A DNA stretch of 64,000 nt from Mangifera indica (GCF_011075055.1 NW_025401139.1:160343-224342); one strand, 5' to 3'; counted from the stretch's first letter, positions 33,042 to 45,149 are shown. Numbers and translations are program-made. Notes: a model not told the origin generated them from the sequence alone.

Positions 33042-35624
33042 CTAAGAGGTGATGTTGGAAAACTGAAATTGATATTTAATTTGACGGTTCAACAAGTTTA
33101 ATATACAGTACATCATGTCCCGTTGAGGGTGGGAACAGTCGCCAGCTATAAATACATTTGTTCTTCTCTCCACTTCAATCCAGCTACATCCTGCTGGCTT
33201 TTTCAAATCCCTTGTTTTCATTTGTTTTCTTATCTCCATGACTCCATCCCATCTAGCATTTGCTGCATATAGGTTTGACATCACCACATAGTTACCAATA
33301 TTGTTCGCTTCAATTTCAAACAATCGATTTGCCACAACACCAATTAATTCCACCTCATGATGGGTCCTGCAGGCACTCAATAATGTACCCCATATGTTTG
33401 CATTTGCTTCTATAGGCATACTAGTTACAAACGAATATGCTTCATTTATCCGTCCTACTCGAGCAAGAAGATCCACCACACAAGAATATTGTTCTGTGGT
33501 TGGTTTGATCCCATAAACCTTCTCCATTGAGCGAAATATCTTTAGTCCTTCATCCACAAGGCCAGCGTGACTGCAAGCAGATAATACAGCAGTAATGATA
33601 ACATGGTCCGGCTTAATACCCAATTCTAGAATTTGAGAAAAAACCTTGAGTGCTTCCTTTCCCATCCCATGCACTGCATAGCCACCAACCATAGCAGTAA
33701 ACATAACCAGATCTTTTTCTATGCTTGACTGGAAAATCTTATAGGCACTGCCTATGCTGCCACATTTTGCATATAAATCTACAAGAGATCCATCCAGATG
33801 TACATCATTGAAACAAGCTCTTATTACATACCCATGGCACTGCCTCAATAAGTGGATTGAAGCCATTTGAGAACAAACTGGAAGAAGGCTCATAATAGTC
33901 ATGGCATCAGGCTTCAATCCTTGAACTTGTAACTGAAGGAACAGGCTAAGAGCTTGATCAGGACAATTGCTGTCAGCATAACCCCGAATCGTTAGATTCC
34001 AAGTGGTGATATCCACTGTAGACATCCGCTTAAATATCATATATGCTTCATCATATGATCCACAATTCACATAACCTGAGATAATTGAATTTAATGCGAC
34101 TGAATTTCGCTTCTCCACCAGACCATGAAAAATACCAAGGGCATAATCCATGGTACCACATTTTGCATATGCATCAAGTATTGCATTTCCCACATTAGGC
34201 TCAATATCACCTGATAAAAGGCCTGCCTTAATCGAATACCCATGTGTTTCCTTAACCATATTTACTCTCAAAACAGTAGCACAAAAATGAATTATGGCTA
34301 AGATAGTAATGGAGTCTGGTCTAAATCCTTCCTGATGCATACTGTGTAAAAGGTTGAGAAACTGAATATCATATCCACTCTCTGAAAAGGCATCAAGTAT
34401 AGAATTCCACGATATCAAGTCTTTCTTAGAAATCAAAGAAAATGTTTGATATGCTGCTTCTATGTCCTTACATTTTGCATAAAAATTAACTAAAGCATTC
34501 CCAACAGTTGCATCCTCATCTAGGTAAGGATGACGAAGATAATAGCCATGAATCTCTTTCCCAACCTTCAAGTTCTGTAAGTATAAACAGGCAGGAAGAA
34601 TGCTGACAAGAGTTACAGAATCTGGCCTTATCATCTCTATGGAGATTAATTCACAAAAAAGATTCAATGCTTTTAACCACTCACCATTTGATGCATATCC
34701 AGCGATAATGGCATTCCATGAAACCAGATCTCTTGATTTCATCCTCTGAAACAACAATTCCGCTTCTGCCATCTGTCCAACTCTCAAGTAAAAGCTCAGC
34801 AAAGCATTGCAGACTAAAACATTTGATATTAATTCAGCCCGGCGCAATACATAACAATGAGTCTCTCTCCCAAAGCAGTAGCCCACACGCTTATCCAACG
34901 AAGCACATATAGGTAGAATATTCACAATTGTAGCATAATTTGGTTCTACTGATCCTCTCAACATCCAGCTGAACAACCTCAATGCATTTGTAGTGAATTT
35001 ATTTTCAGAAAAACCTGAAATGATTGCATTCCAGGAAACAACATCTTTGTCCTCAATGCTTCCAAATACAGAGTATGCATCCTTGTGGACTAACCCACAT
35101 TTTGCATACATAGATACAAGAGCATTTCCAACTAATGTTTGTGTTTCAAGTCCAGATTTAATCACAAACGCATGAACACTCTTCCCTCCATGTATATTTC
35201 TGAACCGTGCACACACCGGAAGGACAATAGCAACAGTCACAGAGTTAGGCTTAGGTTGGTTACTAAAATGCATATTATAGAACAACCTCATCACTTGATC
35301 ATCATAATCATGAGAACTCGCAAACCCAGCTAATAGAATGTTCCAAACAACAGGATCAAAGGTACCCATCTGGCCAAACAGCTTCTTGCAATCATCAACA
35401 ACTCTACATTTTGCATACATATTAAGCAGCGCTTTGGACACAACCCGGCAAGCAATATGGCCTAGTTTTATGACACAACTGTGAAGTGCTTTGCCTAAGT
35501 TAGTGTTAAACCCGATAGCACAAGATTTGAACATGTCTGCGAATAGCTGGTAATTGTGCATTGATGAAGACTGTATCTTATGAGCCAAAGGAAAAGGAGT
35601 TGCTTTTGTGAATTCCATCGCCAA
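33042..35624 (-). CDS. SLG1: PLS-class PPR protein, E/E+ subgroup, probable organellar RNA-editing factor (SLG1-like)
   Basis: Single exon, 860 aa, starting MAMEFTKATPFPLAHKIQ. From about residue 30 to 740 it is a run of pentatricopeptide repeats of P, L and S type; S-type signatures recur as 'NALVSMYAKCG', 'VVSWNAIISGFSEN', 'LVSWNAIIAGYASN', 'VMFTAMVGGYAVHG'. The E domain begins near 742 (ANIWGTLLSACRTH) and an E+ region follows (KKPAGCSWIEVE, FIAGDCSHPQRDMMY). There is no DYW deaminase domain, so by family knowledge it would guide a separate DYW protein to a target cytidine. Order and wording of the repeats and the E+ tail fit Arabidopsis At5g08490, recalled as SLG1, a mitochondrial nad3 editing factor of similar length; the symbol rests on memory, not a search. 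No frameshift or stop. A mitochondrial presequence is not obvious in the first 30 residues. Confidence 0.9.
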   Translation of the reverse strand: MAMEFTKATPFPLAHKIQSSSMHNYQLFADMFKSCAIGFNTNLGKALHSCVIKLGHIACRVVSKALLNMYAKCRVVDDCKKLFGQMGTFDPVVWNILLAGFASSHDYDDQVMRLFYNMHFSNQPKPNSVTVAIVLPVCARFRNIHGGKSVHAFVIKSGLETQTLVGNALVSMYAKCGLVHKDAYSVFGSIEDKDVVSWNAIISGFSENKFTTNALRLFSWMLRGSVEPNYATIVNILPICASLDKRVGYCFGRETHCYVLRRAELISNVLVCNALLSFYLRVGQMAEAELLFQRMKSRDLVSWNAIIAGYASNGEWLKALNLFCELISIEMIRPDSVTLVSILPACLYLQNLKVGKEIHGYYLRHPYLDEDATVGNALVNFYAKCKDIEAAYQTFSLISKKDLISWNSILDAFSESGYDIQFLNLLHSMHQEGFRPDSITILAIIHFCATVLRVNMVKETHGYSIKAGLLSGDIEPNVGNAILDAYAKCGTMDYALGIFHGLVEKRNSVALNSIISGYVNCGSYDEAYMIFKRMSTVDITTWNLTIRGYADSNCPDQALSLFLQLQVQGLKPDAMTIMSLLPVCSQMASIHLLRQCHGYVIRACFNDVHLDGSLVDLYAKCGSIGSAYKIFQSSIEKDLVMFTAMVGGYAVHGMGKEALKVFSQILELGIKPDHVIITAVLSACSHAGLVDEGLKIFRSMEKVYGIKPTTEQYSCVVDLLARVGRINEAYSFVTSMPIEANANIWGTLLSACRTHHEVELIGVVANRLFEIEANNIGNYVVMSNLYAANARWDGVMEIRKQMKTRDLKKPAGCSWIEVERRTNVFIAGDCSHPQRDMMYCILNLLNRQIKYQFQFSNITS

Positions 35625-36001
35625 ATAAACTGCTGATTATATGTTGCATGATCTAGAATTTGGTTTAAACATATCTGCAAACACTAGTTGCACATTTTTA
35701 TTCATTAAAGCAACCATAACACAAGGAGAACACAATCATAATCATCTTGACATATGTAAGTACAATTTCAAACCTTGGATTTTGTAGCAAAGCATCACCT
35801 CCACCAAAAAAAAAAAAAAAGTCTCTAAATCACCTCCACCAGAAAAAAAAAAAAAGTCTGTAAATCTATGGATAGAAAATTTACATAGAAGACAGTGAAA
35901 GCACGCCACAAAAATATGATATGGAAGTAATTTTCACAGTGAAATTTTAATTTTTCAAACCCAACTTAATTTTACTATTTCCAAATGATATGAATCTTAA
36001 C
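35625..36001 (-). promoter_or_regulatory. Upstream region of the PPR gene
   Basis: AT-rich 5' flank with two near-identical 'aatcacctccacca(a/g)aaaa' words at about 35789 and 35829, each followed by a poly-A run. These may be a small local duplication. No confident TATA box. The duplicated segment starts just beyond, at 36002. Confidence 0.3.
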
Positions 36002-36298
36002 AAATGGTTTTTATCATATATTGAAAATCACATATAGCAGTTCAAAAATCTACCATTAAAGAAAAGAGGAGATCACCAGCAGCGCCAAATTCAGTTAATT
36101 TACAGCATTTTTGTAATTACTTTCTTAAGATAGCATCTTCTACCGAGAAATCGAAATTCACAGGTTGATTAGGAAGTAAAAATAGCGGATTTTTCCAGTG
36201 GAGGTAATAAATTTTGATCTCTAAGGTTGTGAGAAAGTGTTACTTTGATTTTTTTTTTTTTTAAGTTTACTTTGGTATCTTTCATATGTCTGCGCTTA

Positions 36299-37943
36299 GG
36301 GGTGTGCATGATCCAATTTGGTGCGGGATAAGACATTTTTCAAACCAAACTACAAAAAATGGCTTGAAAAAATTTTAAATCAAATCAAACCATTTTAGAT
36401 TATAAACCAAACCAAACCAAACTGAAAAATACGATTTGGTTTGGTTTGGCTTACGGTTTGAACCAAATAAAAATCATTCACTTTCAATATTTCGTATTCA
36501 ATAAAAAATAAATGAATTATAGTTACTAGAAATGAAACATAATATTTCACTTGTATCTATCGATGCACACACATTAATAATATCTCCTCTACGTGAAAGT
36601 AATAGTTAAACATAACATAATTAATTTATAGTAATTGCATCACAAACACACATGTATAAGAAAGAAGACAACATGTATAAGGAAGAAGAGAAAGACAAAG
36701 GAGTCAAGAAGGAAGGAAGGTCTCGACTATTCTAAACTATTTATTACTTTTAGAAAAGAGAAACCATTAATGTAATAAAATCACGCAAGCATTTAGATTA
36801 AAAAATTCATATGTATGTTGGCTTCAACAACTTTTCTTCAATCTTTAAAGGGATCCTCTGTTATCAATTTCATATATCTGTCTTCTTCTATTCTTCTATG
36901 GATAATGTGCACAAATTGATGATCAATTGATAATTTTTATGTAGGTCAAGGAACATTGAAGCAACCAGAGAAAGATTATGATAAAATGAATCATGTTTTG
37001 CCCTTTTTTCTGTTTGTTTATTGGATAGTTTAGGTTGTTTGAGTAAAATAAAGTCTGATGCAGTTGAATTCCGTCAACAAATTGAGACATCTGTCCCTTG
37101 AATATATAGAAGAAATGCAAATCTGTTCAATGGAACAATTTTTCCCAGATACAAATTCATAGCTTTCTTGCAATTATCTTTAAGAATAAAAGAAAAAAAA
37201 AAAACTAATAGATTTCATCAGAATAGAATGGATGATTCACTAAAGGCCACCTTTCATCGACTTCTTTTTCATTTCACAATTAATGCAGCTTGATTTGTTT
37301 TTTTGTCCAGTGGATCGAAAATGTCGTGCAACTCAACAAGTAGAATTCATCAAGTAGTAATTTTCTATTGCCTCATGACTCATCAAGGAAAAAGTAAATA
37401 TTATTTTATAAAATGGTGGAGTAGTTCAATTGACAGTTCAACGAAAACTGAATATGAAGATGAATATTTTCAAGAACAAAATAGATACCCACTTGCAGCA
37501 TTAAATAGTGGAATCAGTTGCATAAGATTATCGGGAAGAAAAATGACTTACCGGCGACGACGAGTTGAGCGATGACTGAGACAAGTCTGATGACGGTGAG
37601 TTGATTGACGCCTGAGATGATGACTGAGATCATTTTCCAGCAAGAAAGAACGACGGCGACGCCGGAAAGTTCAAGTGACGAAGGTCGGCTATTCTGTGCT
37701 GTGCAACTGTTAAGGGGGGATGGAGATTGCAGGTAAATATATAATAAATATATATTTTTTAAAATATATATCTTTAAAAATAAATACATTATGCGGTTCG
37801 GTTCCATTTAAAAACCGCTCAAACTATAACCCAAACCATAAACCATTTTTCAAAAATTTTTCAACCCAAACTAAATCAAACTGTAATTTCTGAACGATTT
37901 ATTCTAATTTTATAGTTTAAACTGAATTATATATATATTTATC
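36299..37943. mobile_element. hAT-like non-autonomous insertion within duplicated segment copy 1
   Basis: The left end, GGGGTGTGCATGATCC at 36299, is a common hAT terminal motif, followed by subterminal TTTGGTTTGG/CCAAACCAAA words (36340-36470). Related words ('gcggttcggttcc', 'caaaccataaaccatttt') occur near the right end at 37795-37870. Eight-base flanks TGCGCTTA (36291-36298) and TACGTTTA (37944-37951) agree at six positions, both differences being transitions. The homologous place near 49394 in copy 2 is uninterrupted (ctgcattaaagg). The right inverted terminus is not recognisable. The element carries no transposase. It contains a GC-rich exon-like patch at 37540-37725. Confidence 0.6.
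37540..37725 (-). other. GC-rich exon-like patch inside the hAT-like insertion (possible captured gene fragment)
   Basis: In strongly AT-rich DNA this patch is far more GC-rich. On the minus strand it reads through a leader, then ATG at 37634 and MISVIISGVNQLTVIRLVSV followed by IAQLVVAG, then GGTAAGTC, a good 5' splice donor (GTAAGT at about 37549). A hydrophobic start with a donor looks like a first coding exon. I do not recognise the gene and found no matching downstream exon. Capture of a host gene fragment by a DNA transposon is known; here it is only inference. Confidence 0.4.
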
Positions 37944-38575
37944 TACGTTTAAGGATTTTTGTTGAAGTTGAACTTGTCCGTTAAAAATAATATTAAAAAA
38001 AATTATTTATTAATAAAATTATGTGTATAAACAATATATATAATTTTATGTATAAATAATAATGTATTAATAGATAAGTAAATATTATTTAATTTATAAT
38101 TTAAAACTAATTGATCATCTAATAATATATTATTATATATATATAAAATTATATATATTATTTTTACCCATAATATTACTATTAATTTATTTAATACTAA
38201 TATTACCCAAGATTTAATGAAACGTAAATTTTTATTCTTCAAATATGAAAAAAAAAATTTCTTACAACTTTGAATTTGCTTAAAAAAAAGTTATATTTTT
38301 TATAAAAATATTAAAAAGACAAGAAAGCTCTCCAACTAAATAATAATGTTTCTCCAAAAGTTTATCTTATTACTCTAATTTCTATTAATTTCAATTAAAA
38401 AAATTATTAGTATAAGTATAGGTATAAATATCAATGATATATAATTATATATTTAAGTAAATTATAATTTTTTTAATATTAGAGATGATAATAAAAATTT
38501 TTAAGGGCTTTTTAAAATCCTGAAAAAGTTTAGGATACTTTTATAATTTTTATAATTTTAATATATTTCTTCATA

Positions 38576-39184
38576 GTTTTCCACAATTATTGGGTAAAAG
38601 TGAACCTTCAAATTCTTTCTAAGATATAAAACACAGTCAACACTGGAATTCTTCCGAAGATACAAAACATAGTGAACAAAGAAATATTACTAATTTAAAT
38701 GAGACCAGGATTAAAACAGTTTAATATTAAGTCAAGTCTCAAACAAATTAATTGATCAATCTTATAGTTTCACAGATCATATCACTACACATTACTGAGA
38801 TACTTATAATTGACCAAATTGAGAGAGATAAAACATGCAAGTAACTTTTTGAAGCAGTATCTAAAGTCATACTTCAACAAATTACTCAAATTTGGAATCC
38901 AACAAGAAGTAATCAAAAAAAAAAAAAACTGAAAAGCAAATACAATCAATTTAACATACACAAAAGAAAAAAAAAAGTGACAACTTCATAAAAAAAATTA
39001 CAGCATGCATTTAACCTCCACAGATAGTGAAATGATTAGATTTCTCTTCAAACACAAAGACTATAGAATATAAACCTAAACAGAGTTCACTAATTTACAG
39101 TAGATCTTTAATGATGCATGACACAACATAACAATCATAGTAAATTTGAGCATGTAGCAAACAAGATTGCAATGATATCATAAA
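38576..39184. other. Intergenic, nothing recognised
   Basis: AT-rich with several poly-A runs. Ends in ataaa (39180-39184), the left target site of the copia element. Confidence 0.5.
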
Positions 39185-40783
39185 TGTTAGAATATGCCCT
39201 AAAAACCAATTGCTTTGTTGGTTTCAAGGGTTTTATATCTTGCATATACATTATTAATAAGATTTCACATGTTTTCTGCGTCAATTTTATATCTATGTTA
39301 TAGTTGTATATTACATCTATATTAGCTACATGCATACGACATGTGAAAGGTTCCGATGAGTTTTAATAAACGTCATCAAATCATTCCTTGCATAGATAAT
39401 CTGTTTGGGCAATAGTATTGCATAGTGGATGTGTGCTATATCACCAAAGTATATCAATGGATGATATTAGATATGGTGGATATACACATGGATAAATAAT
39501 AGAACCATTTGATGGTTAGAGAACTGATCAAAGGTTATTCTATTATATTGTTTATTGAACGTGACCGTTGAACGATGATCACATGGACATTAATATGTAG
39601 TCAATGATACATCATAAATCATACTAGTATATAGATCCTTTGACTTGATAAATCACGATTGTGTTTCGTTCTGGAACGTATGGTTCATATGGTGTATATC
39701 ACGAGGCTAATCATGTCTCATTCAGAAGCCACTTTGATCATATGTTGCTTGAACGAAAGGACAAGTGATTATCATACAGGGATCCGTCGGCTCGACTACT
39801 CTTGAGTTTTTATACGAATATCAAGAAACATAAAAATCTAAGACACTGGCCAGTGTAGATAAAAGTCCACATGAAAAGAGTTTTGATATGGCATATTCTA
39901 AGGTATGACTTGATATTCGAAAAGATTAAATATTAGATTTTGGCATTCCATGAATCTAAGTTTAATTGGGATGTAATGACGGAGGGATTATACTACATGG
40001 TAAGTGTGAGTAAGAAAGGTTCATTCGATATTATGTGAAGTTTGTACTTCATTGTAATGTAGGGGTCATAAGACATTGCTAGATGACACCATATGATCAG
40101 TGGGAGCTTCATTTTGTAGCGAAAAATGAAGTATATCAGTTAACGACAGTTTTGAGTTATACAGTAATATAACGAAACGTATCATCCGATATAGAGCCCA
40201 CAGCTATGTCACTATGAACCTTGAAGGTCACACCCATATTTCAAGAAAGAAAATAGTTTTATGAAGCTGAAAATATTTATCTATGGTTAGCTAGCACTTT
40301 CCGCGGATAAAAATAGTGTTTTTCGAATAAGATTCGAAAAAGGGGCGAAATTATCATTTTACACTTTTAAATTGTTTAGAAAGTTAGAATGAATAATTTT
40401 GGGCACAAATTATTCAACATGTGTCAAATTCTAATTTACTCTTAATTATCAACCAATGAGAATTGAACATATGCTTTAACTTGATAAATATCAAGTTTAG
40501 TTTAATAAAAGCGAGAAAAATGTAGAAAAATTATTACATTTTCTCTTCTTCTTCTTCTTTTGTCGGGAAAAGCATCCTTTTTCTTCCTTGAAGGGTGCAA
40601 GTCAAGAGATCACTTATTTTAGTGATTCAAGCTTCTAAACTTCAAGTCAAATTACAAGGTACAAGGTAGTTTACATGTTTCTATATTTTATTTCTTGAAA
40701 CAATATATAAATTTTATATTACCATTGTTACATATGATGTGAACATGATCTAAAAATTTTAATTTTCTTGCCAAAATCCTACA
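39185..40783 (+). repeat. 5' LTR of the Angela/Tork-type element
   Basis: TGTTAGAATATGCC to CTACA. Compared by eye with the 3' LTR, about 40 substitutions, mostly transitions, fall in the first 665 bases, but only a handful in the next 500. Confidence 0.92.
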
Positions 40784-40785
40784 AA

Positions 40786-40798
40786 TGGTATCAGAGCA
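40786..40798 (+). other. Primer-binding site (initiator Met tRNA type)
   Basis: TGGTATCAGAGC, two bases after the 5' LTR end. This is the canonical plant copia sequence and is intact here, unlike the decayed versions at 16934 and 63388. Confidence 0.9.
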
Positions 40799-42881
40799 AG
40801 AGTTTGATCCTTGAATGACAAAAACATGTCATAATTTTAGGTGTTTGGAAGTGTTAGTGATCAAAACCTAAAATATAAAGTTTTGTTATGTGTGATTGGT
40901 TCAAACCAAGTGTACATATGTTATTAGGAATGTCTTAATAGCATTTGAGAAGCTTTAAATTATTGAAATTGTGTTGGATAACTTTTGACATAAAAAAAAA
41001 CCCTAATTTTAGAAATTTGGGTGTTTTTGAAATTAATGATTTAATCATGATTTATACATGATTGTCATGATATACACATAAATTTTAATCTTAACTTTAC
41101 ATGGGAATGCATTTTTATGAAACTTAGTTTGTGTGACTTGGTGAAGGGCATGAACAGTTTGACATGATTTCCATGTGTTTGGTTGATGGAAATAACATTC
41201 AATGTTGATTGAATTGTTATTAATTCATTAAACTAGCGTTTGACTTGGTTTGATTAAGAATTGAATTATTGATAGCTTGGATTGGATAAATTACTTTATG
41301 AGTAACTATATTCATACTTGAATAATTATTACATGGTGAGATGGATTATGTTTGAGTGATGAATGATTCATATATGTCATGATTTTGTGGAATGCATGAC
41401 ACTTGTGAATTTGGCTCACATTAGGCATGTGTTATGTATTTATTTTACAACTTGTCATTCTAAAATCTATTCATGTTTAAGTATGAATTGAAACATGTTT
41501 AGTGAGATTTTGGTGAACTTGGTATGTGTTTTGGAAATATCAAGAGTTAGGGTTTCATGGTTGGTTTCAAGAATGTAATATAAAATTTTGGTTTAATTAC
41601 TTTGTATACTTGTTATGGTTTGATCTTGTAGACACCAAACATTGGATGTGTTTGTGTTTTAGCAAATTTGAATAAAAAGTATAAAGTAGGGTAGGTTATT
41701 TCTTAGGTTTACCAAATTACAAATTGAATTTCTAAGTTTGAATGTTTAACTATGGGGTTACAAATATTAGTATGGTGCCCACAATGTCATGTTATTATAG
41801 GTATATATGATAGCATTAATGTATGACATGTTTATGCTATATATGAGACATTATGTATGCTAGATTGAAATGGACTGAACATATTGGATATGTTTGTTAC
41901 CTTAGATACATACATAAGAATTCAAGTTTGCTAGTATAGAATTAAGTTATAAGATATTGGATCTCTTATATGCAAGATCAACCTAAAGTATATTGTAGAT
42001 AGATGATATGCTAAGTTGTATGAAAATATGACTTATTTTGATTATTGAATAATATAGTTGATATGTGTTCAATAACATGCCTAAGTTTTATGTTTTAAAT
42101 TATTATGTAATTTATTTATGACATATAATACATAGTTTTGTGTTTTAGAGAACTAAAACTTTTAGGTATGAAATATTCTTACAAATACCATTTAGGATAT
42201 TAGAAAAGTTATCAATGGCATAAAGTGTAAGAATATAGTTTAGTAACATGTTTTGGGTGACAAATATGTATCCAAAGATACATACTAGACTACTCAAGAT
42301 ATAAACTAAACCTAATTAATAATAATAAAATCTTTCCCAAATTTTCAATATCAAATTCGAGTCTTCCATTGTAGGTCGATTAAGGTTATGTCATAAGGTT
42401 GAAAATCCTAGATTTCTATTATGTGATGGATATTATGTCATATGACATAAAATTAGTCGATTGGTGTCTAGAATAATATTTTTGTCATTCCCTATATTCT
42501 ATTATATGTGGGAGTGATGGGGTATTATATCTGGAAAACACGAAGGGTTGAATTTGACTATTTTAGAGTGTTTAGATCTATTATATACGATGCTCAAAGC
42601 TAGAGGCTCACATATAGCATAGCTTGCATTTGGAATGCAAAAGGATACCAATTCCTACATATTGAGCTTGACGGACTTAGATCTATTATGTGTGGTTTGT
42701 CAAGTTTGATAAGAACTTGATTCCCCACTAGAAAGTGATCCAATGAACTTTCCAAATCTTTAGCTAAGGAAGTATAAGATTTGAATAAAATAATGGGAGC
42801 TAATAAGATTAGGTTAATTGGTAATTACAAATGAATTTGTTATTTCTTACAACATTCTCTCTTGTGATATAGAATCTCAAA
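40799..42881 (+). other. 2.1-kb non-coding leader of the Angela/Tork-type element
   Basis: Between primer-binding site and the gag ATG there is no open frame of note and no domain. It is T/A-rich with 'atgtt', 'catgat' words. Long leaders are unusual for copia; a decayed insertion inside it is possible, but no boundaries were seen. Confidence 0.6.
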
Positions 42882-43588
42882 ATGTCAACGGCAAACAATA
42901 TACTCCTGAAATTGATGGATTCTCATGTGCTTGTTGGTCCTAATTTTAAAGATTGGCTACGAAATCTGACAATCGTTCTTAATCTTGAAAAGTCAATTTA
43001 TGTCTTGTAAGCACCTTTACCAGTAACAGTGGACCCTGACACCTCTGAGGAAGAGCAAAGAGTTTATGCTGAATGGGTAGATGTCGACTTACGAGTTCGT
43101 AGTTATATGTTGGCATCAATGAACTCTGAACTTCAAACTCGGCTTAAGAACGTGCAAAGTGCATATGAAATTATCACTACTTTGAGACATTATATAGTGA
43201 AAATGCTCAAATGAAGGAATATAATTTGATGACTTCACTATTTAGCATGTGGCTTAAGGAGGGCGTTTCCCCAAATAATCATGTTATTAAAGTGATTAAC
43301 AAGACTAAGGAGTTACAAATTATGGGTACAAATTTGTTGTATAATGTTCGAGTAAATTTGATTCTCTATTCACTCCCTCCAACTTTTAAGCCGTTTATTA
43401 CAAATTATAATCTCAATAAGATTGAGCGCACTCTCTCTGAGCTTTTCAATGATATTCAAGAATTTTACAATAATGAGAAGAAAGGGAAAACACCAACTGA
43501 GTTGCTAGCTACCTTTGCCACGAGAGGCAAAAAGAGGCAAACTCAAAAGCCTTGGAGGAGAGGTTCACATATGGGATCTGGTGGATGA
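42882..43588 (+). pseudogene. gag pseudogene (UBN2-type) of the Angela/Tork-type element
   Basis: Starts MSTANNILLKLMDSHVLVGP and reads NFKDWLRNLTIVLNLEKSIYVL before a TAA at about 43009. It resumes APLPVTVDPDTSEEEQRVYA, RSYMLASMNSELQTRLKN, then after another stop and shift EYNLMTSLFSMWLKEGVSP, VNLILYSLPPTFKPFI and LSELFNDIQEF. This follows the copia capsid pattern (LVL.SLP.SF...F...N). A C-terminal basic stretch ends in a stop; no intact CCHC knuckle was found. Gag would package the RNA; not functional as read. Confidence 0.85.
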
Positions 43589-43599
43589 TCTGAGAAAAA

Positions 43600-44240
43600 G
43601 CAAAGCAGTTACATATCAGTGTTATGTAATTGAATTTAAATTAAATGTTAATTCAAACATTGACTCCTGGATATTGGATTCTACTGCAACTTCACATGTT
43701 TGTGCATGTTTACAACATCTGCAAAATAGTTCTGCCTTTAAATGTGATAAGATCACACTGAGACTGGCCGATGGGACATGAGTTTTCGCAGAGGCTATAG
43801 GTGTATGTAGTGTACAGTTACCTACTAAGCATGTAATAACTTTGTATTTTGTTAATGCCACTAGGAATATCATCTTTATTCCAGTTTTGTGTAAAAATGG
43901 TTATCAGTTTACCTTTAATGGAAATTAATGTCTAATTTATTTTGGGAATAGATTAGTAGGAAATGTTATCAATACAAATGGTTTGTATGTGATAGAACTT
44001 GATTTATATAGCGTCATGTATTCCAAATCATCTAAAAGACCTAGAGAACACATAAATCCAATAGTTCTATGACATCACAGATTTGGTCATATTGGAGAGG
44101 ATCATATTTGACAATTAGGAGAAAATGGACTTTTAGGTTCATTTGGTTCAAAACCCTATCCTACTTGTGAATCTTGTCTTCGAGAAAAAATGATCAAGAT
44201 TCTGTTTAAGAATAAAGGGGACGAGCCAAAAATATATTAG
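43600..44240 (+). pseudogene. Protease and GAG-pre-integrase remnant
   Basis: SWILDSTATSHVC carries the aspartic protease motif (D-S-T/G-A), followed by 'ITLRLADGT', 'ITLYFVNATRNIIFIPVL', 'GLYVIELD', then 'HHRFGHIGEDHI' and 'CESCLREKMIK', the zinc-binding H-H-C-C region that precedes integrase. Stops at about 43780, 43927, 44070 and 44110 break it. Confidence 0.8.
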
Positions 44241-44242
44241 AA

Positions 44243-44797
44243 TTGATACACACTGATATGTGTGGCCCCTTTAATAAAATGGCCCAAAGAGGTTTTTCAT
44301 ACTTCATTACCTTTATCGATGATTATTCTCGATATGGGTATTTGTATTTAATGGAATACAAATCTGAAGCTTTTGAAAAGTTCAGAGAGTTCCAAAAGGA
44401 AGTAGAAAACCAAACTGGAAAGAATATTAAAGCTTTGCGTTCAGATCGTAGAGATGAATACTTGAGTACAGAATTTCAGGAGTTCTTAAGAGACAAAGGA
44501 ATACTATCTCAATTGACTCTACCATTCACACCACAACATAATGGTGTGTCTGAATGGAGAAATCGTACTTTATTAGATATGGTACAATCTATGATGAGTT
44601 TTACTGACTTGCCAGTTTATTTATGGGGATATACTCTTCAGACAGCACTAACTGTGCTGAATAAAGCACCATCAAAATCTATTCGAAAGACACCATACGA
44701 ATTATGGTATGACAGACTTTTAAGTGTAAACTACCTGAAAATCTGTGGATGTCTAGCATTTGTCAAAGTGGTTAGAACTGATAAATTGGAGTCCTAA
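44243..44797 (+). pseudogene. Copia integrase core, single open stretch
   Basis: TDMCGPFNKMAQRGFSYFIT, FIDDYSRYGYLYLM, RSDRRDEYLS and TPQHNGVSEWRNRTLLDM give the D-D-E catalytic pattern: the D of TDMC, the D of RSDR and the E of VSEW are present; the usual R-G-G-E reads R-R-D-E. YLWGYTLQTALTVLNKAPSK and TPYELW complete the domain. It stays open for 184 codons but upstream and downstream frames are broken, so it is not part of a functional Pol. Confidence 0.88.
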
Positions 44798-45149
44798 ACA
44801 GAAAAGGGTCGGTTCATCGGGTATCCAAAAGAAAGTTTAGGATATTATTTCTACTTTCACTCTGATCAAAGAATTATGGTCAGTAGAAATGCCTATTTTC
44901 TTAAGAAAGAGTTCTTAAAGGAAGGTGGTGCAAGAAGGAAAATCATACTCGAAGAAGAGTCTGAAGAGCTAGTAATCGAGTCTATTCAGGTAAATCCTCC
45001 AGGTATACAATCATTTATACCAACTAAAATGGCTTAAATAAGAATGTTGGCTAGAGTGTCTCAACCTCCCGAGAGATACGAATTTTTGACAGAAAGGGAT
45101 TTTGAATTGCTTCTAATTGAGCATCTAGAGGATCCAAAAACTTACCAAG

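Larger units (their letters stand above)
36002..38575. repeat. Duplicated segment, copy 1 (second copy at 49193-49985)
   Basis: 36002-36298 matches 49193-49394 ('aaatggtttttatcatata', 'gcagttcaaaa', 'ggtaataaattttgatctct', 'aagtttactttggtatcttt') apart from about 95 bases missing in copy 2. 37949-38575 matches 49395-49985 ('aaggatttttgttgaagttg', 'aaaatattaaaaagacaag', 'aaataataatgtt'). The block between, 36299-37943, exists only here and is read as an insertion. Copy 1 begins about 380 bp upstream of the PPR start codon. Confidence 0.8.

Noticed and set aside
34718..35333. Plus-strand open frames opposite the PPR gene
   Set aside because: Antisense shadows of repeat-coding sequence.
36299..36480. 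Autonomous hAT element
   Set aside because: Only the left terminus is recognisable and there is no transposase in the 1.6-kb insertion; described as hAT-like and non-autonomous.
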